From: Ministeria vibrans ATCC 50519
Taxonomy: Eukaryota > Opisthokonta > Filasterea
Direction: 5' to 3'
Length of the DNA: 64,000 bases
Assembly: GCA_943704425.1 (NCBI GenBank)
Contig: CALSCP010002399.1
Span: 19,082 to 83,081, forward strand
This document shows positions 32,886 through 43,781 of this stretch, piece by piece. The notes under the pieces were generated by a model. That model had not been told where the DNA came from and did no database searches. It saw only the letters and a list, made by a program, of their open reading frames with translations. Both the position numbers and the translations under genes were made by a program. Position 1 is the first letter of the stretch, and each line of letters starts with the position of its first letter.

Positions 32886-34609
32886 ATGGCCTCTGGAAGT
32901 CCTGTCGTGGAGCCACTAGAGCACTCTCTTTTGAGGGTACCCTATGAATCGTTAAATAGAACCTTTCGCGCGACCCAAAAGCTCCTTGAAAAGGTAGTCG
33001 ATTTTCTGGTCTTCAGGCGGAGCTGTCTCGCCCTTTGTTGACTCCAGTGTGTGCAGGAGATCTCGCTTGTGCTGACTTCGCTGAAGCAAGCTTCGTCGGG
33101 GCGTGAGGGCGAAGGAAATCGCGACGAAGTTCTGGCGAGTGTTGCGGGGCGTCTTGCGATGCTGAAGCGACGTCTACGCGACGCATGCAGCGAGGAGGAG
33201 AAGTGGATTCGGGTGTGTCGGCAGCGCCTGGACCACCTGGACGACGGGCATGTCGCGAGCAACGCCCAGCGGTGGTCTCAGCAGCGTCTCAACCGCTATG
33301 TTGTCGACCACATTCTGCGCCAGGGCCATCACGTGACGGCGCAGCGCCTTGCCCAGGAGACCAACGTCACGGAGATGGTTGATTTTGACGTGTTTGAGCG
33401 CGCACACGCTGTGCAGGTGCGGAGGGAGAGGAAAATGTGAACTTCCGCTCGTCACTCTCTGATGTTTTCTGCTTCTTTTTTGTATTCTTAGGAGTCTTTG
33501 CGTCGACGTGAATTTGATGTTGCTTTTCAATGGTGCAACCTACAAAAGAGTCGACTAAAGAAATTAAACAGTCCGCTTGAGTTTGAGCTGCGAGTGCAAG
33601 AATTTGTTGAATTGTGTCGAGTGCGCGACACAGCGAAAGCCATTAAGTAAGAAACTCCACAGAAGATGTCATGAGGGTACTTTGGCGTCAACGGTCAAGC
33701 AATGCGTAGATATTCCCGAGTGCACTTTGCAGGGAGTGTGGTGGAGGAGCGGATGGGGGAGATTGAGAAGGCAATGGCACTGCTTGCGTTTGGGCCGGAG
33801 ACACAGTGCGATCGGTATCAGGCGTACTATTCGGATGCGCGGTGGGACTCGCTTCTGTCGCTTTTTGCTCTGGTACGGGCGCGCACGAGAGTGATTGCGA
33901 TACTTGATGTGTACTGATTACTCTCTTTCTCTAAATTGCTTTTTCTTTTCTTTTTTTGTCTTTGTCTGTGTGTATTTGTGTATATATATATATATTATGT
34001 GTGTGTGTGTGTGTAGGAGAACTTTCGTGTTCATTCGATTGTACCTCAATCTGCGCTAAGTATGACCCTTCAGGCTGGTCTCTCTGCTCTTAAAACACCG
34101 TAAGCACCACACAGTCAGCGTCTTTCTTATCGTGTTTTCCTTAGAATGTGCTATGATCGGGACAAGAGCAGTGCAAATTGTCCCGTGTGCACTCCTCTCC
34201 TCAATCAAATGGCCCTCACTCTGCCCTTCTCTCAGCGCGGTCAGTCTTGTCTTGTGTGCCAGTACGCCAAACAATCGAGTCCCTTTAAATGTGTGTCTAT
34301 GCGTGTTGATACTAATCGCTGTATGTATGGGTTTAAATTCTATTATGTGTGTGTAGGATATCGGGTGATATTATGAACGAGGACAATCCACCAATGGTTC
34401 TTCCCAACGGCTACGCGTACGGTAAAAAGGTACACTTTACCAAGTCAAGTTGTTTTGTGCGTATGCGTGTGTATGTGTGTTTTGACTGTGTGTGGGGCAC
34501 TGTGTAGGCGCTTGAGGCAATGGGGCGCGAGTGTGGTGGGCGCATTACGTGTCCCCGGACCAAAGAGGTGTTCCGACTGCGCGACGCAAAGAAAGTGTTT
34601 GTCATGTGA
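32886..34609 (+). CDS. MAEA: MAEA/Gid9 (Fyv10), RING-type subunit of the CTLH/GID E3 ligase
   Basis: Exons 32886-32993, 33057-33416, 33492-33646, 33710-33872, 34017-34099, 34145-34261, 34357-34429 and 34508-34609 give 386 residues (human 396). Signatures run along the whole protein: [39 protein letters not shown] (LisH), [20 protein letters not shown] (CTLH), [20 protein letters not shown], then the degenerate RING ([43 protein letters not shown]). With RMND5 it forms the catalytic centre of the complex that degrades gluconeogenic or other targets. All seven introns keep frame. Confidence 0.96.
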
Positions 34610-34644
34610 TGCGATACAGTTTATTTGTGTGTGTGTGTGTGTGT

Positions 34645-35638
34645 TTAGACAGATGTGTCGTGTTGACGAGAGTGAGACCAGTCGAAATCAGGCCAGAATG
34701 CACTGGGATCACACTCGGCAGGCGAGTCTGAGTCCTTTCCAATGTCGACTTGGCTAAGTTGCGGGTCAAAGTAGCGCAGATCGACAGTCGAGTGTGATTG
34801 CGGGACGAACGGAGGAGGAAGCAAACCAGACTCGACTGTGGACCAAAAGCGAATGATGTTGGATGCGTTGCGAACGAAGAAGCTGGGAAGGGAGGAAGAA
34901 ACTGTGAGTGGGCGGGCGAGAGGAGAGCGTAAAAGCGTGTGGCTTACGGGTGGTACATGAGCACTTCCATGGTGGGCCGTGCCGAAGGGTCCTTGTCGAG
35001 TAGGGCAAGGAGGAGTGTGCGTGTGTCCTCGTCGGCAGATGCCGTGGGCGGCAGTTGAGGCATCGCTGTGCTGATGAGACGGAATGTTGCGCTGACGGTG
35101 TGCCCCTGAGCAATAAAGAGGGAGAGTGGAGGAGGGAGAAGAAACGTTGAGGAGTGACATGGACATGTGAGAAGCTTTTGAGAAGAGCTGCGTTACTTGA
35201 AATGGCATTCGTCCATACGCCATTTCGTAGAGACACACTCCCAAGGCCCAGAAGTCAACAGGAAAACCATACGGTTGCTAGAGAGATAGAGAAAGAGAGA
35301 GAGAGAGAGGAGGCGGAGAATAAACAGAAGACAAACAGCATGGCGACATAGTGAAACGCGTACTCCGTGGACCATTTCGGGAGCCATTGCAGTGGGAGTA
35401 CCACAAAGGCTGTTGGTGTGACTGTCTGAGTCCATTTGCAGTTTCACCATTGCAAAGTCAGTCAGTCGGATGTGACCCGACCTGTCAATGAGCACATTCT
35501 CAAGCCGGAGATCACGGTAGAGTATTGAGTGTGCGTGAAGATGGTCAAGTGCCACTGCAATCTAAAAGAGAGAGAGAAAGGAGGGGGAAAGCAACAAAGT
35601 GATAGAGAGAGAGAGACAGAAACAAGGCGCACGCGCGC

Positions 35639-35671
<33 letters not shown>

Positions 35672-36941
35672 TTGAGTGCGTGGTAGTAAGAAATAATGAC
35701 ATGGTACTTCAGCAGTGTAGAAGCGACACTCGTCAGGCGAGAGTGCTCCTACAGTCTGGACACGACGGAAAAGGTCTCCTCCGCAGTAAAACTACGGTTT
35801 TATAAAGAGATGGTGAGATGGATGTGAGATGGCATATATGTCAATACTAATATCATTCTGTCTTTTATCATCTACGTACTGTCATTGCAAAGTAAATATG
35901 GTCCGTGGTTTGGAAGATGGACTGAAGTTCTGCAATAAAGGTGTGTCGGGCCTTCTAAGGAGAAAAGTAGAGGTGTGTGAGCTATTGAGAGTGAGTGTAT
36001 AAGTCACTGGGAAGTCACTGGTACTGAGGGTAAATTGAATGAGTGTACGTGAATTATTGAGTGAATGACAGTGAGTGAGTGGATGGGCCGGGTCTGACCT
36101 GAAGAACTTGGCGTTCTGCGTTGAGCCAGTGGAGAGTGTCCTTTTTGTCCGTTCCATTTTTCTAAGGCGCGTGTATAATAGCATCACACGATTACGACAG
36201 GAAAATAATGTCTGTACCTTTTCTATACGTTTAAGGGCAATGAGGCGGCCCGACTGGACATTTTGACAGAGAAATATGTGAGCAAAGGAGCCACGTCCAA
36301 TAAGATGAAGAAAGGAAAAATGGTCGAGAGCGCAGGGGAGGTGGGAGAGGGACGGCGGGGAGGAGGGGGCAAAGGGCGGAGCAGGGTGGATGGCGGAGAG
36401 GGCGGAGGGAGAGGAGCGCAAAAGGGAGGAGCGCATGCCGGTGTGAGGGTTGATGGGAAGGGAGACAGAAGGGCGGAGAGGCGGATGTGAGGATTTGGAA
36501 GGAAGGGGGCGGTGCTCGAAGACGGACTGAATACGTGTGGAGGCGGACGGGCCAAAGAGAGACAGGCACTGGTCGGTGTCGGGAAGGGACGGGTTAATGT
36601 TGGTCAAGATAAGGTCGACGGGTGTTGAGTGACTGCGCTGAAGGACGCGCGTAGCTGGAGGGGCCGTTGGCGGAGTCGTGGAAGTGGTTGTGGTAAGAAC
36701 TCGGAGTGCTTTGGCGGGGGCAGGAAGGCGGTAGAAGGAGCACTCTTGGGGCACCAGAGCCTCGCACGTGGGGTGGACGAGAAGGGCGCACGTCGCGCAC
36801 TTGCTCTTGATGCGGGTGCTGATACGGTGTCCGCAGTGCATGCAGTGTCGTCGGCCCATCATGTGCCGCGGAGTGAACGTGTGAGGCACACTGACTGGCG
36901 TGTCTTTGGCGGGACTGAAAGAGATAAAGAGAGTTTGAGAG

Positions 36942-36990
<49 letters not shown>

Positions 36991-38250
36991 AAGAGAAAGA
37001 AAGAAAGGCCAGAGTAATGAAACAAGCAAGGTGATATGTATAATAAATTTCAATTGTTATGTTATCGAGAGAGATGAGTATGATATAATAATAAGGGTTC
37101 GCGATTGCTTACGCTTTGGCACAAACGGACCAGAGCTGCTCAATACAGGCGTTGTGGACGGCCATGCGGCAGGCAACACACGCATGGTATGTCCTGCGCA
37201 GGCCCCAGATGGTGCGCTTGCAGTGTGCGCACAGCAGCACGCGCGTCAGTCCGCTTAGGCGATGCTCCGTGAACGTGTGCCCCAGCACGACGCGTGCTTG
37301 TGTGCGCTGCCCCGCTGCGCTGCTCGTGCTCTTTCGTCCGGGTGCATTCGTCATTGGGTGTTTTCCGCTGGCGTTGTGTGCTAATGTTTGATTCCTGTCC
37401 AAGAGAGTGAGGAGAAGAAGAGAAAGAAAAACAAGTGTGTGTGAGAGAGAAAGAGAGTCGATCTACAGAGAGCGGCTACAATGCCGGAGCCGGGGCGGGG
37501 GCACCTTGAGACTGAGGCTGCACTGGCGCCTGCCGCAGCAGTGTTGGCGACCCAGCGAGAGGCAAGGAAGCTGTCGTTGAAAATGTGCAGTTCAAGGTCG
37601 CAAGCAAAGGCTTCCGGTGCGCGACCGAGCGTGATTGGCAGCGGCTGTGCGCTTGGCGACGACCCAAATGTCGACAGCAGCGTCGTTGAGGCGGCTGGAT
37701 GCTGTTGCTCCATGGCCTGCTGTCGTCTGGTCTGCTGTTGGACGGCAAGCGCCTCGTCGAGCTCCGCGTCGGAAGCGATGGCACACACATCCTCTACACA
37801 CCACAGTTTGCGTTACATTGCGCCTTCTTTGATTTGGACAGAGGCGCATGGGAGTCCACGTACGCTCCGGATCGACCCATTTGATGTAGACAGTGTCGGA
37901 TTCCGCAAAGCCAAAGAGGGTGTGAATTTCTTCACGCAGTCGTTCGATTTTCGTTTGCCTCCTGTTCCGCCCTCGCCGCAAAGTAAGCGATTCGGCGCGT
38001 CTGGAGGGCCAGAGAAATAAATAGAAAGAAGTGTGTGAGAGTCAGCAGGGGAGACGGCAGCGAGGGAGACGGGCAGGGGACGTCGAAAGAGACGCGGAAC
38101 ATAGCGACGGTCCAGTGACAGTTTGTGACGTGAATACCCGTGGAATATTAACAGGAGGTTGACGGGAGTATACTCATCGTCGACGACCACAGAGAGTGGT
38201 GCAGCCAATCGAGACGCCGGTGTTGTTTTCTGTTGCGTGCTTTGCGCCAT
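34645..38250 (-). CDS. Atypical-PKC-like AGC kinase: PB1 - C1 - C1 - kinase
   Basis: Exons (minus strand) 38250-38138, 38000-37864, 37793-37505, 37394-37113, 36914-36218, 36161-36099, 35954-35880, 35791-35708, 35561-35364, 35277-35197, 35105-34948 and 34882-34645 give 804 residues, every junction in frame. PB1 spans about 30-155 (YTPVNLLLIFHG; VYIKWVDPEQDVCAIASDAE; LELHIF), with a roughly 45-residue insertion. Two C1 fingers lie at about 219-270 (HTFTEHRLSG, CAHCKRTIWG) and 285-335 (HTFTPRHMMGRRHCMHCGHR). The kinase starts at about 459: GRGSFAHI, IALKRI, YRDLRLENVL, TDFAMVK (Ala for Gly of DFG), CGTPTAMAPE. The AGC tail ends PDFDW, with Asp where other AGC kinases have phospho-Ser/Thr, as in aPKC, which has an acidic residue there. 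aPKCs act in polarity with Par6. The second C1 is a departure from animal aPKC. Confidence 0.88.
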
Positions 38251-38509
38251 GCAAGTTAAGTCAATTATTTTGAATTATTTTTGAATAGCTTTGATTGTGA
38301 TTGATTTTTCTTTTGTGTAATTGCCGCGCAAAGTTACCAATTTAGACAATCAGACAAATTGCAGATTCAAGAATACTCGAGATCGGCACATATGACGCCT
38401 AACAAGAAGGAGCTAGTTGACATTTTTTTTTTTAAATTTTCGCTTGAATGAAAAGAATAAAGATCAAAACAATTAACAAATTTTTTTTCACTCTCTCTAC
38501 AGTCCGAAA
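38251..38509. promoter_or_regulatory. Divergent promoter between aPKC-like kinase and OST4
   Basis: 259 bp, AT-rich, with TTTGATT at 38290-38296 followed by TGATTGATTTTTC. A pyrimidine tract ending CTCTCTCTACAG just before the OST4 ATG suggests a 5' UTR intron. Confidence 0.4.
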
Positions 38510-38629
38510 ATGATTACCGACGTGCAACTCATGACGACAGCAAACTTGCTGGGCGTCGTCATCTTTATCATGATCGTGTTCTACCACTACGTGGCGGGGC
38601 AACAGGAGAAGGAGAGCAAGAAGGAGTAG
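38510..38629 (+). CDS. OST4: OST4, 4-kDa subunit of oligosaccharyltransferase
   Basis: A 39-residue protein in one exon. It opens MITDVQLMTTANLLGVVIFI and continues into VFYHYVAGQQEKESKKE. The MITDVQL start, the single transmembrane helix, the YHYVA motif and the charged tail match OST4 of yeast and animals almost position for position. OST4 sits in the ER membrane, where it bridges Stt3 and Ost3 for N-glycosylation. It is easily missed by ORF-length filters. Confidence 0.95.
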   Translation: MITDVQLMTTANLLGVVIFIMIVFYHYVAGQQEKESKKE

Positions 38630-39591
38630 AGCCCACTCGTAAGCGCATTCCCTGCCCGTCCGCCGCCCTGCGACTCCCCGCCACCGCCCACGGCTGGCAC
38701 CACCCTGCCCCCTGCGCGCCCCGCCCTGTCCCAATTCGCCTGCAGTTCTTCTGCTCGCGTGGCTGTTGAAAATAGTCTCAGCGCCTATGAAAAAAAAAAA
38801 AAAGGAAAAAAGAGGAAAAAAACAGAAAATCGGATTGGGATTGGGGTCAGGTGGGCCCGGAATCGGAACGAGTGTGTGCCACCGGTCCCTGGCGATGCGT
38901 TGGAGTGCGTCTGGGCGGCGTGTGTGGCTTGCTACAGTGATCTTTCGGCTCTCAACCGCTTTTGCGATTCATTAAACACCACAAAGGGCGCCCTCCCCCG
39001 CCTCGCTGGGGCTGGCTGCTGTGGATCACGCGCGTGATCTCCCGATGCTCTTTCCTTTTCTTTCGCGGCGCATCAAATGTCTCTCTCTCTCTCTCTTTCT
39101 TTGTCTGACTGTCTCTTGCTATTTTCGCATAGGGAACCGTCCAAGTCATGCCAGAATCCTCACCGCCTCGTCAACCTCTCTCCGTTTGTACAATGAAAGC
39201 AACAACTGTTTCTTCTCAGCGAGCTTTCCAGAAATCAATCAGATATAGAGGAATGGCGAAACAGTGCATGGCAGAGCAGCAAGTGCACGGCACACCCCTG
39301 ACGAGTGACGGCCCTGCCGTGCATGCGGACGGGCTTGCTAGAGCAACGTCAGAGAGGCAGTGCACAAGGGACGGAGGCTTGCGGTGCGCTCTCGTGACAG
39401 TGCGCAGGAGGGGAGGGAGGGGGGAAGGGGTTACTCTGTGCAGGGGTGTCTCAGTGGCAAAGCAGTCTCGAAGAGACATTATAAAGTTCGCAATGGAATT
39501 GAAAACGAGAACAGATGTATACAAATAGGCGAACGGTGATGGTGGAGGAAGGGAGGGGGCTATGTTTCAGGGAGAGAGCGCGTCGGCGCGA
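38630..39591. other. Convergent intergenic region after OST4
   Basis: Open frames exist on both strands (for example plus 39148-39528 and minus 39216-39524), but neither shows family motifs, splice support or codon use like the neighbours. I call no gene. There are short pyrimidine tracts at 39078-39120. Confidence 0.35.
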
Positions 39592-40023
39592 CTACTCTTT
39601 GCCGCCCTTTTCGTCAATGCGCGAAATGAAATCCTTTGTCTTGGACTCCAAGTCGTTGATTTGCGTCGTGACGTTGCTGAAGTACTTGTGGTAGAGGCCC
39701 GCAACATTCGGCACGCCCTGGTATGTCTAGCAGCAGCACAAAGAACACGCGAGAGGACGAGGGAATGAGGTCAGGCGCGAGAAAAGTCCCCACAATGAGA
39801 CATGGGTCGACTTCCCACGTCAAAAAAGGGTTTTAGGACGCACCTGTTGCACGTAGATGCCGCCAATGACGCCCACAATGACTCCGAGCACCGCACGCTT
39901 GTTGACGGTGGCAAAAACGATGCCGGCGGCGAAGGAGGCGAGCGAGAAGGAGTTGAGCCAGCGCGGGAGAGCCGGCGGCAGCGGCAGAGTCGCTTTGTTG
40001 TTGCTGTCTGTGTTCTCATGCAT
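39592..40023 (-). CDS. SLC35A4-microprotein / DUF4535-like mitochondrial membrane protein
   Basis: Exons (minus strand) 40023-39844 and 39726-39592 give 104 residues, phase 0. A polar N-terminus is followed by a hydrophobic region with small residues (LASFAAGIVFATVNKRAVLG, then VIVGVIGGIYVQQTYQGVPN), then an amphipathic C-terminal helix (DLESKTKDFISRIDEKGGKE). The block R/K-AVLG-x4-G-x2-GIY-x2-Q-x-Y-x-VPNV matches the human SLC35A4 upstream-ORF microprotein and plant DUF4535 proteins as I recall them. The human protein lies in the mitochondrial inner membrane. Its molecular role is not settled. Assignment is by motif only. Confidence 0.65.
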
Positions 40024-40219
40024 GGTATATGGGATAGGAGAGAAAGAGAACGAAAGAGGGAGATCGAGTAATAATAAAATTTAGTGACTTGAGTGATTGA
40101 GTTGTAGTTTTTGTCATATTCATCACGATTATCTTTCTTTCCCTCCCACACGGCACACTACAGCTCCAGACAGGCAACTCTTCCACTCTTTTTTATTATT
40201 ATTATTACGTTTGCCGCAT
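40024..40219. promoter_or_regulatory. Divergent promoter between SLC35A4-MP-like and DUF4442 genes
   Basis: 196 bp, AT-rich, without TATA or the TTTGATT heptamer. Confidence 0.35.
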
Positions 40220-40968
40220 ATGTCGCTGTTGGACGCGCTGATTGGCACTCCCTGGTGGGCGATTGAGACGAGCATTCGTCTGGTGCTGTCGCTCATCGGT
40301 TTGGTGTTTGTCATCCCACTTGCGATTGTGAGGCTTGTCAGTGAAGGCAAGAGGTCGGTCATGTCACTGGCGGGGCTCTACCAGACGTGTGCCATGGTGA
40401 GTGGGACTTGAACTCGCCTCTCCTCTCCGTTGACTCTCTCTTGTGGTGCGCAGGTGCCGTTCTTTGGGCCAATGCTCTTCTCGTCGCTCATTGGCGTTGT
40501 TGCGCCCTACTCGGCTGGAATTGGCGCCTACATGCTGGCAGTGGAGCGATCCGGCGTGTGCATTGCGTCTATTCGCGAGCGCCCGTGGCTGAAGAATCCG
40601 TTCAACTCGATTCACGCTCTGGGTATGAATGAGACTGCGCAACACACTCAGAGTCAACGAACGCCTTTTCTTGCGTAGCGCTTGCCAATCTGGGCGAACT
40701 TGTAACGGGCTTGGCGGTGATGACGCTGCTGGAGAAGCGTCGCAACACGAGCGCTATTGTGACGGGGATCAATACGACGTACTCGAAGAAGGCGCGCGGC
40801 ACCATTACCGGCTATGCCAATGTGACGCTGGAGGTGCCCGAGGACACGCCCGGCGACTACCACCAGTCTGTGGTGGGCGAGCTGAAGAACGCAAAGGGCG
40901 AGGTGGTGGCGACGACGACGGTGCAGTGGACCTTTCGCGTGAAGGCCAAGAAGGCCAAGAAGGAGTAG
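40220..40968 (+). CDS. DUF4442 hotdog-fold protein (thioesterase-like)
   Basis: Exons 40220-40396, 40454-40622 and 40679-40968 give 211 residues. A hydrophobic N-terminal helix (RLVLSLIGLVFVIPLAIVRL) is followed by FGPMLFSSLIGVVAPYSAGI and IRERPWLKNPFNSIHALALA, NLGELVTGLAVM and a C-terminal beta-rich part (GTITGYANVTLEVPEDTPGD; TTVQWTFRVKAKK). The PFNSIHA-x-A-x2-NLGE block with N and E is the hotdog active-site helix of DUF4442 and related acyl-CoA thioesterases. It may be membrane-associated; the substrate is unknown. Confidence 0.82.
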
Positions 40969-41021
40969 TGTGTCAACGTTTGTTTTATTGCATATTACAT
41001 TTCGTGTGTGAGAGCTGAGTA

Positions 41022-42439
41022 TTAGGTGGGCAGTGAGCCGGAAGGAGCATCGTAGGGCACCTCGGAGGCGCGTTTGACAACGACATAGTCGGCAGGGAGA
41101 TTGGGAGCAGTGATAAAAAGGTCGGAGGTCGAACTGTGGGGGTGCTCGTTGAAGAGATGGTGATTACAGTCGATGGACTGAGAAGAAGAGTTAGGGGCGG
41201 TGGAGGCGGGGGAGGGTGAGGCAGTAGTATTGGCAGTGGTAGTAGTGGTGGTGTTGGTGGTGATGGTAGTGGCGGCGGTGGTGGGTGGGAGTGCGTGGTG
41301 GGACGTGGAGGGTGAGGCCATATAGACGGGCATGCGAGCTTGGACGCTGATGAGGGAAGGGCCGCTCTGCTGTAACTGGGCAATGGGTCAGTGGGTGAGT
41401 GGGCGGGTGAGTGTGTGGAACGTACTTGGTTGAGGAAGAGACATAAAGCGTCAAACTCTGCGTGGGTCTGGGTGAGGAAGCCCACACTCATGGTGGGATC
41501 CATGCTGCTAAAGGCCATCTTGACGGGCATATTTGTGTGGTGGATCTGCACGACAAGTGTCGGATCAGTGATCGTTGAGCGGACAGACATTGTGTGTTTG
41601 TGTGTGTATCTTTTGGTGTGTGTGCTTTGTGTGTGTGTGAATGGCGTCCAACGTTGCTTTGTGTGTGATTGTGTGTGGGGGCTTTGTGTGTGATTGTGTG
41701 TGGGGGCTTTGTGTGTGATTGTGTGCGCTTATGTCTTGTTCACGCTCTCTATTATTGTTACGTCTGAGTTGAACTTTGAGTCAGAGACTGGTACAAACTT
41801 TTTGAGCGCGTGGGGGTCAAAGTAGATAACCCCATCGCCTAAACAGAGAGCAAATCAACTCAATGAACAAGTTTGTTTCGTTCGTACTTTGATATGCGAC
41901 AAAATACAAAGAGTGCTTGGGTTTTCCTCCAATGATTCCCACACAAGAACTTTGTTCCAGAAATTTCTATAAAAGTAATGTTTAGTGCTCAAATTTCCAC
42001 ACAAATCTGTTGTGAATGAGAGGTACTTTTAACAGAGGAATGTAGATTTTGTTGACGGATGAGATGCCAAGACGAACAGGGACAAAAGTCAGTAAAGGAC
42101 CAACAGATCCAGAAGGAAACAGACGCAACACCTGAAAGAATGAGAGGGAGAGAATGAGAATGAGAGACTCGAGAAGAAAGAAATGAGAGAGACAGAATGA
42201 GAGGAACATACACAGACCTAGGATTGAAACTCACTTATATACTGGCAGAATACACAAAAAATGAGAGATATCAAAGAAAGAGAGGAGAGGGGAGGGAAAA
42301 TTGAGAGTGACACACAGTAAAGACAGTGAGTGTGACTGTGGGCCTCACCTGGTCCCGGTAGATCACTTGATCGCGTGCCAAATACGCATTGAAGGGCGTC
42401 CCTGGCGCGTTTTCGCATCGCTGTCGATTGATCAACTCA

Positions 42440-42473
<34 letters not shown>

Positions 42474-43529
42474 GTGAGTGGACTCTCCCTCCCTTTCATC
42501 TCCTTTCGTACGTGAGCACACGAGCGACAGTCGCCGGCCCAAACCAGTCGCCAATGGCTTTGTCAAAGATGCGTGCGCCCAGTCGGGTCATGCTGTGCAC
42601 CGAGTAGGGTGTTTCCGGCGTGTCCTGAAACTCCTTTAGAATCTGTACAGAAGCATCAAAAAAAAAAAAAGAAAAAAACACACAAAATCATATGAGAAAC
42701 GGATTGGTCGAAAGACAAGAAGCCCTGCTGTGTCCTCACTTGGATGTAGATGGGGTACATGTCCGATTTTTCCGAGAGCGACGTTTCTCCTGAGCCTATT
42801 CGAAAATCTGGCACAACGTTAAGGGGTCGAGAAACGAATGGTCGATATGAGGCGCTTTGGGGGCTTACCACGGCCAAGGCGACACACCGACATAGCCTGG
42901 GCGACCATCATCTGGGCGCTGCGCAGCGTGCAGCCCCACCCCGAGTCCGACGTGTACGAGGAGCCCTCGAGACGCGGAAAGTCGCGTCGATAAGAGAAAA
43001 ACAGACGACTCTCAAAGTCTCGAATGAATTCGTGCACATGCGGCTTTCGGTGGGCCTTCTTCGGCAGACACGGATCTATTGACGCCATATCTAGAGCAAG
43101 GCAGGTCGAGCGTTATTTTTTTTTTTTTCTCCTTCGCGGGAGGACTGAGCACTGTAGTTCAGCTTGCAGGGGGCGCGGGAGGGCGCGGGCGGGCGCAGCG
43201 CGTACCGTTCAGGTCGTATTTCTCGCCGAGACAGTAGATAGGAGAGTCGCTGAAGGAGGAGAGGGCGCCAGACACTGGAGGAGGGCACAGAGAGAGCGTC
43301 AGAAAAGGCACAGTTGATTGCGTTGCCATTGCGCGACTCGTTTGGGCAAGTCGCTCCTGTCAGTGGTGGCATGGTCCGTACCGTGATGCTTGAGAGAGTA
43401 GAATACACCCATGACTTTGGTTTTCACGTCGTGAACACTCGAGTTTGAGAGTGACGGCGCACCCGTCGAATCGTCCGAGGCGACTCGATCAGCCATGTGG
43501 GCGCACCCCCTTGCACAAGTGCCGTCCAT
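41022..43529 (-). CDS. ATG4: ATG4 cysteine protease (Atg8 processing)
   Basis: Exons (minus strand) 43529-43382, 43274-43206, 43090-42869, 42807-42740, 42642-42512, 42439-42349, 42131-42027, 41966-41888, 41838-41762, 41545-41426 and 41375-41022 give 487 residues. The catalytic Cys lies in [17 protein letters not shown]. The catalytic Asp-His pair is in [12 protein letters not shown]. Other family blocks are [32 protein letters not shown] and [22 protein letters not shown]4 cleaves Atg8/LC3 precursors and removes Atg8 from membranes. A low-complexity Thr-rich tail ends with an acidic DYVVV, a candidate LIR/AIM. The exon at 41545 was placed by the family's C-terminal [10 protein letters not shown] region; its intron holds CA repeats. 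This exon boundary is the least certain. Confidence 0.93.
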
Positions 43530-43781
43530 GACTCGTTCTTCACAGGCGCCAAATATCGAGTAGAATTATATTATTAAAATTTTTGTTAATTTGTAAATTG
43601 AAAATGTCGAAATTAATGTCGAAAATCAGATAAGCAACGCCGACACGAAGAACATGTAAAAGAAGTAGTCAACTCAATTACTCAAACAGAAAAAGTATCA
43701 ATTGCATCAGTATACAGCAACTCGAAAGTCGAAAACATGCTAATAAGCCACTCAGTGGGTCGTCCTTAGTCTTTGTCTGGG

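Noticed and set aside
37391-37800. Two separate small genes for the PB1 and C1 exons
   Set aside because: Phases at 37505/37394 and 37864/37793 join cleanly and rebuild an aPKC-like order, so one gene is simpler.
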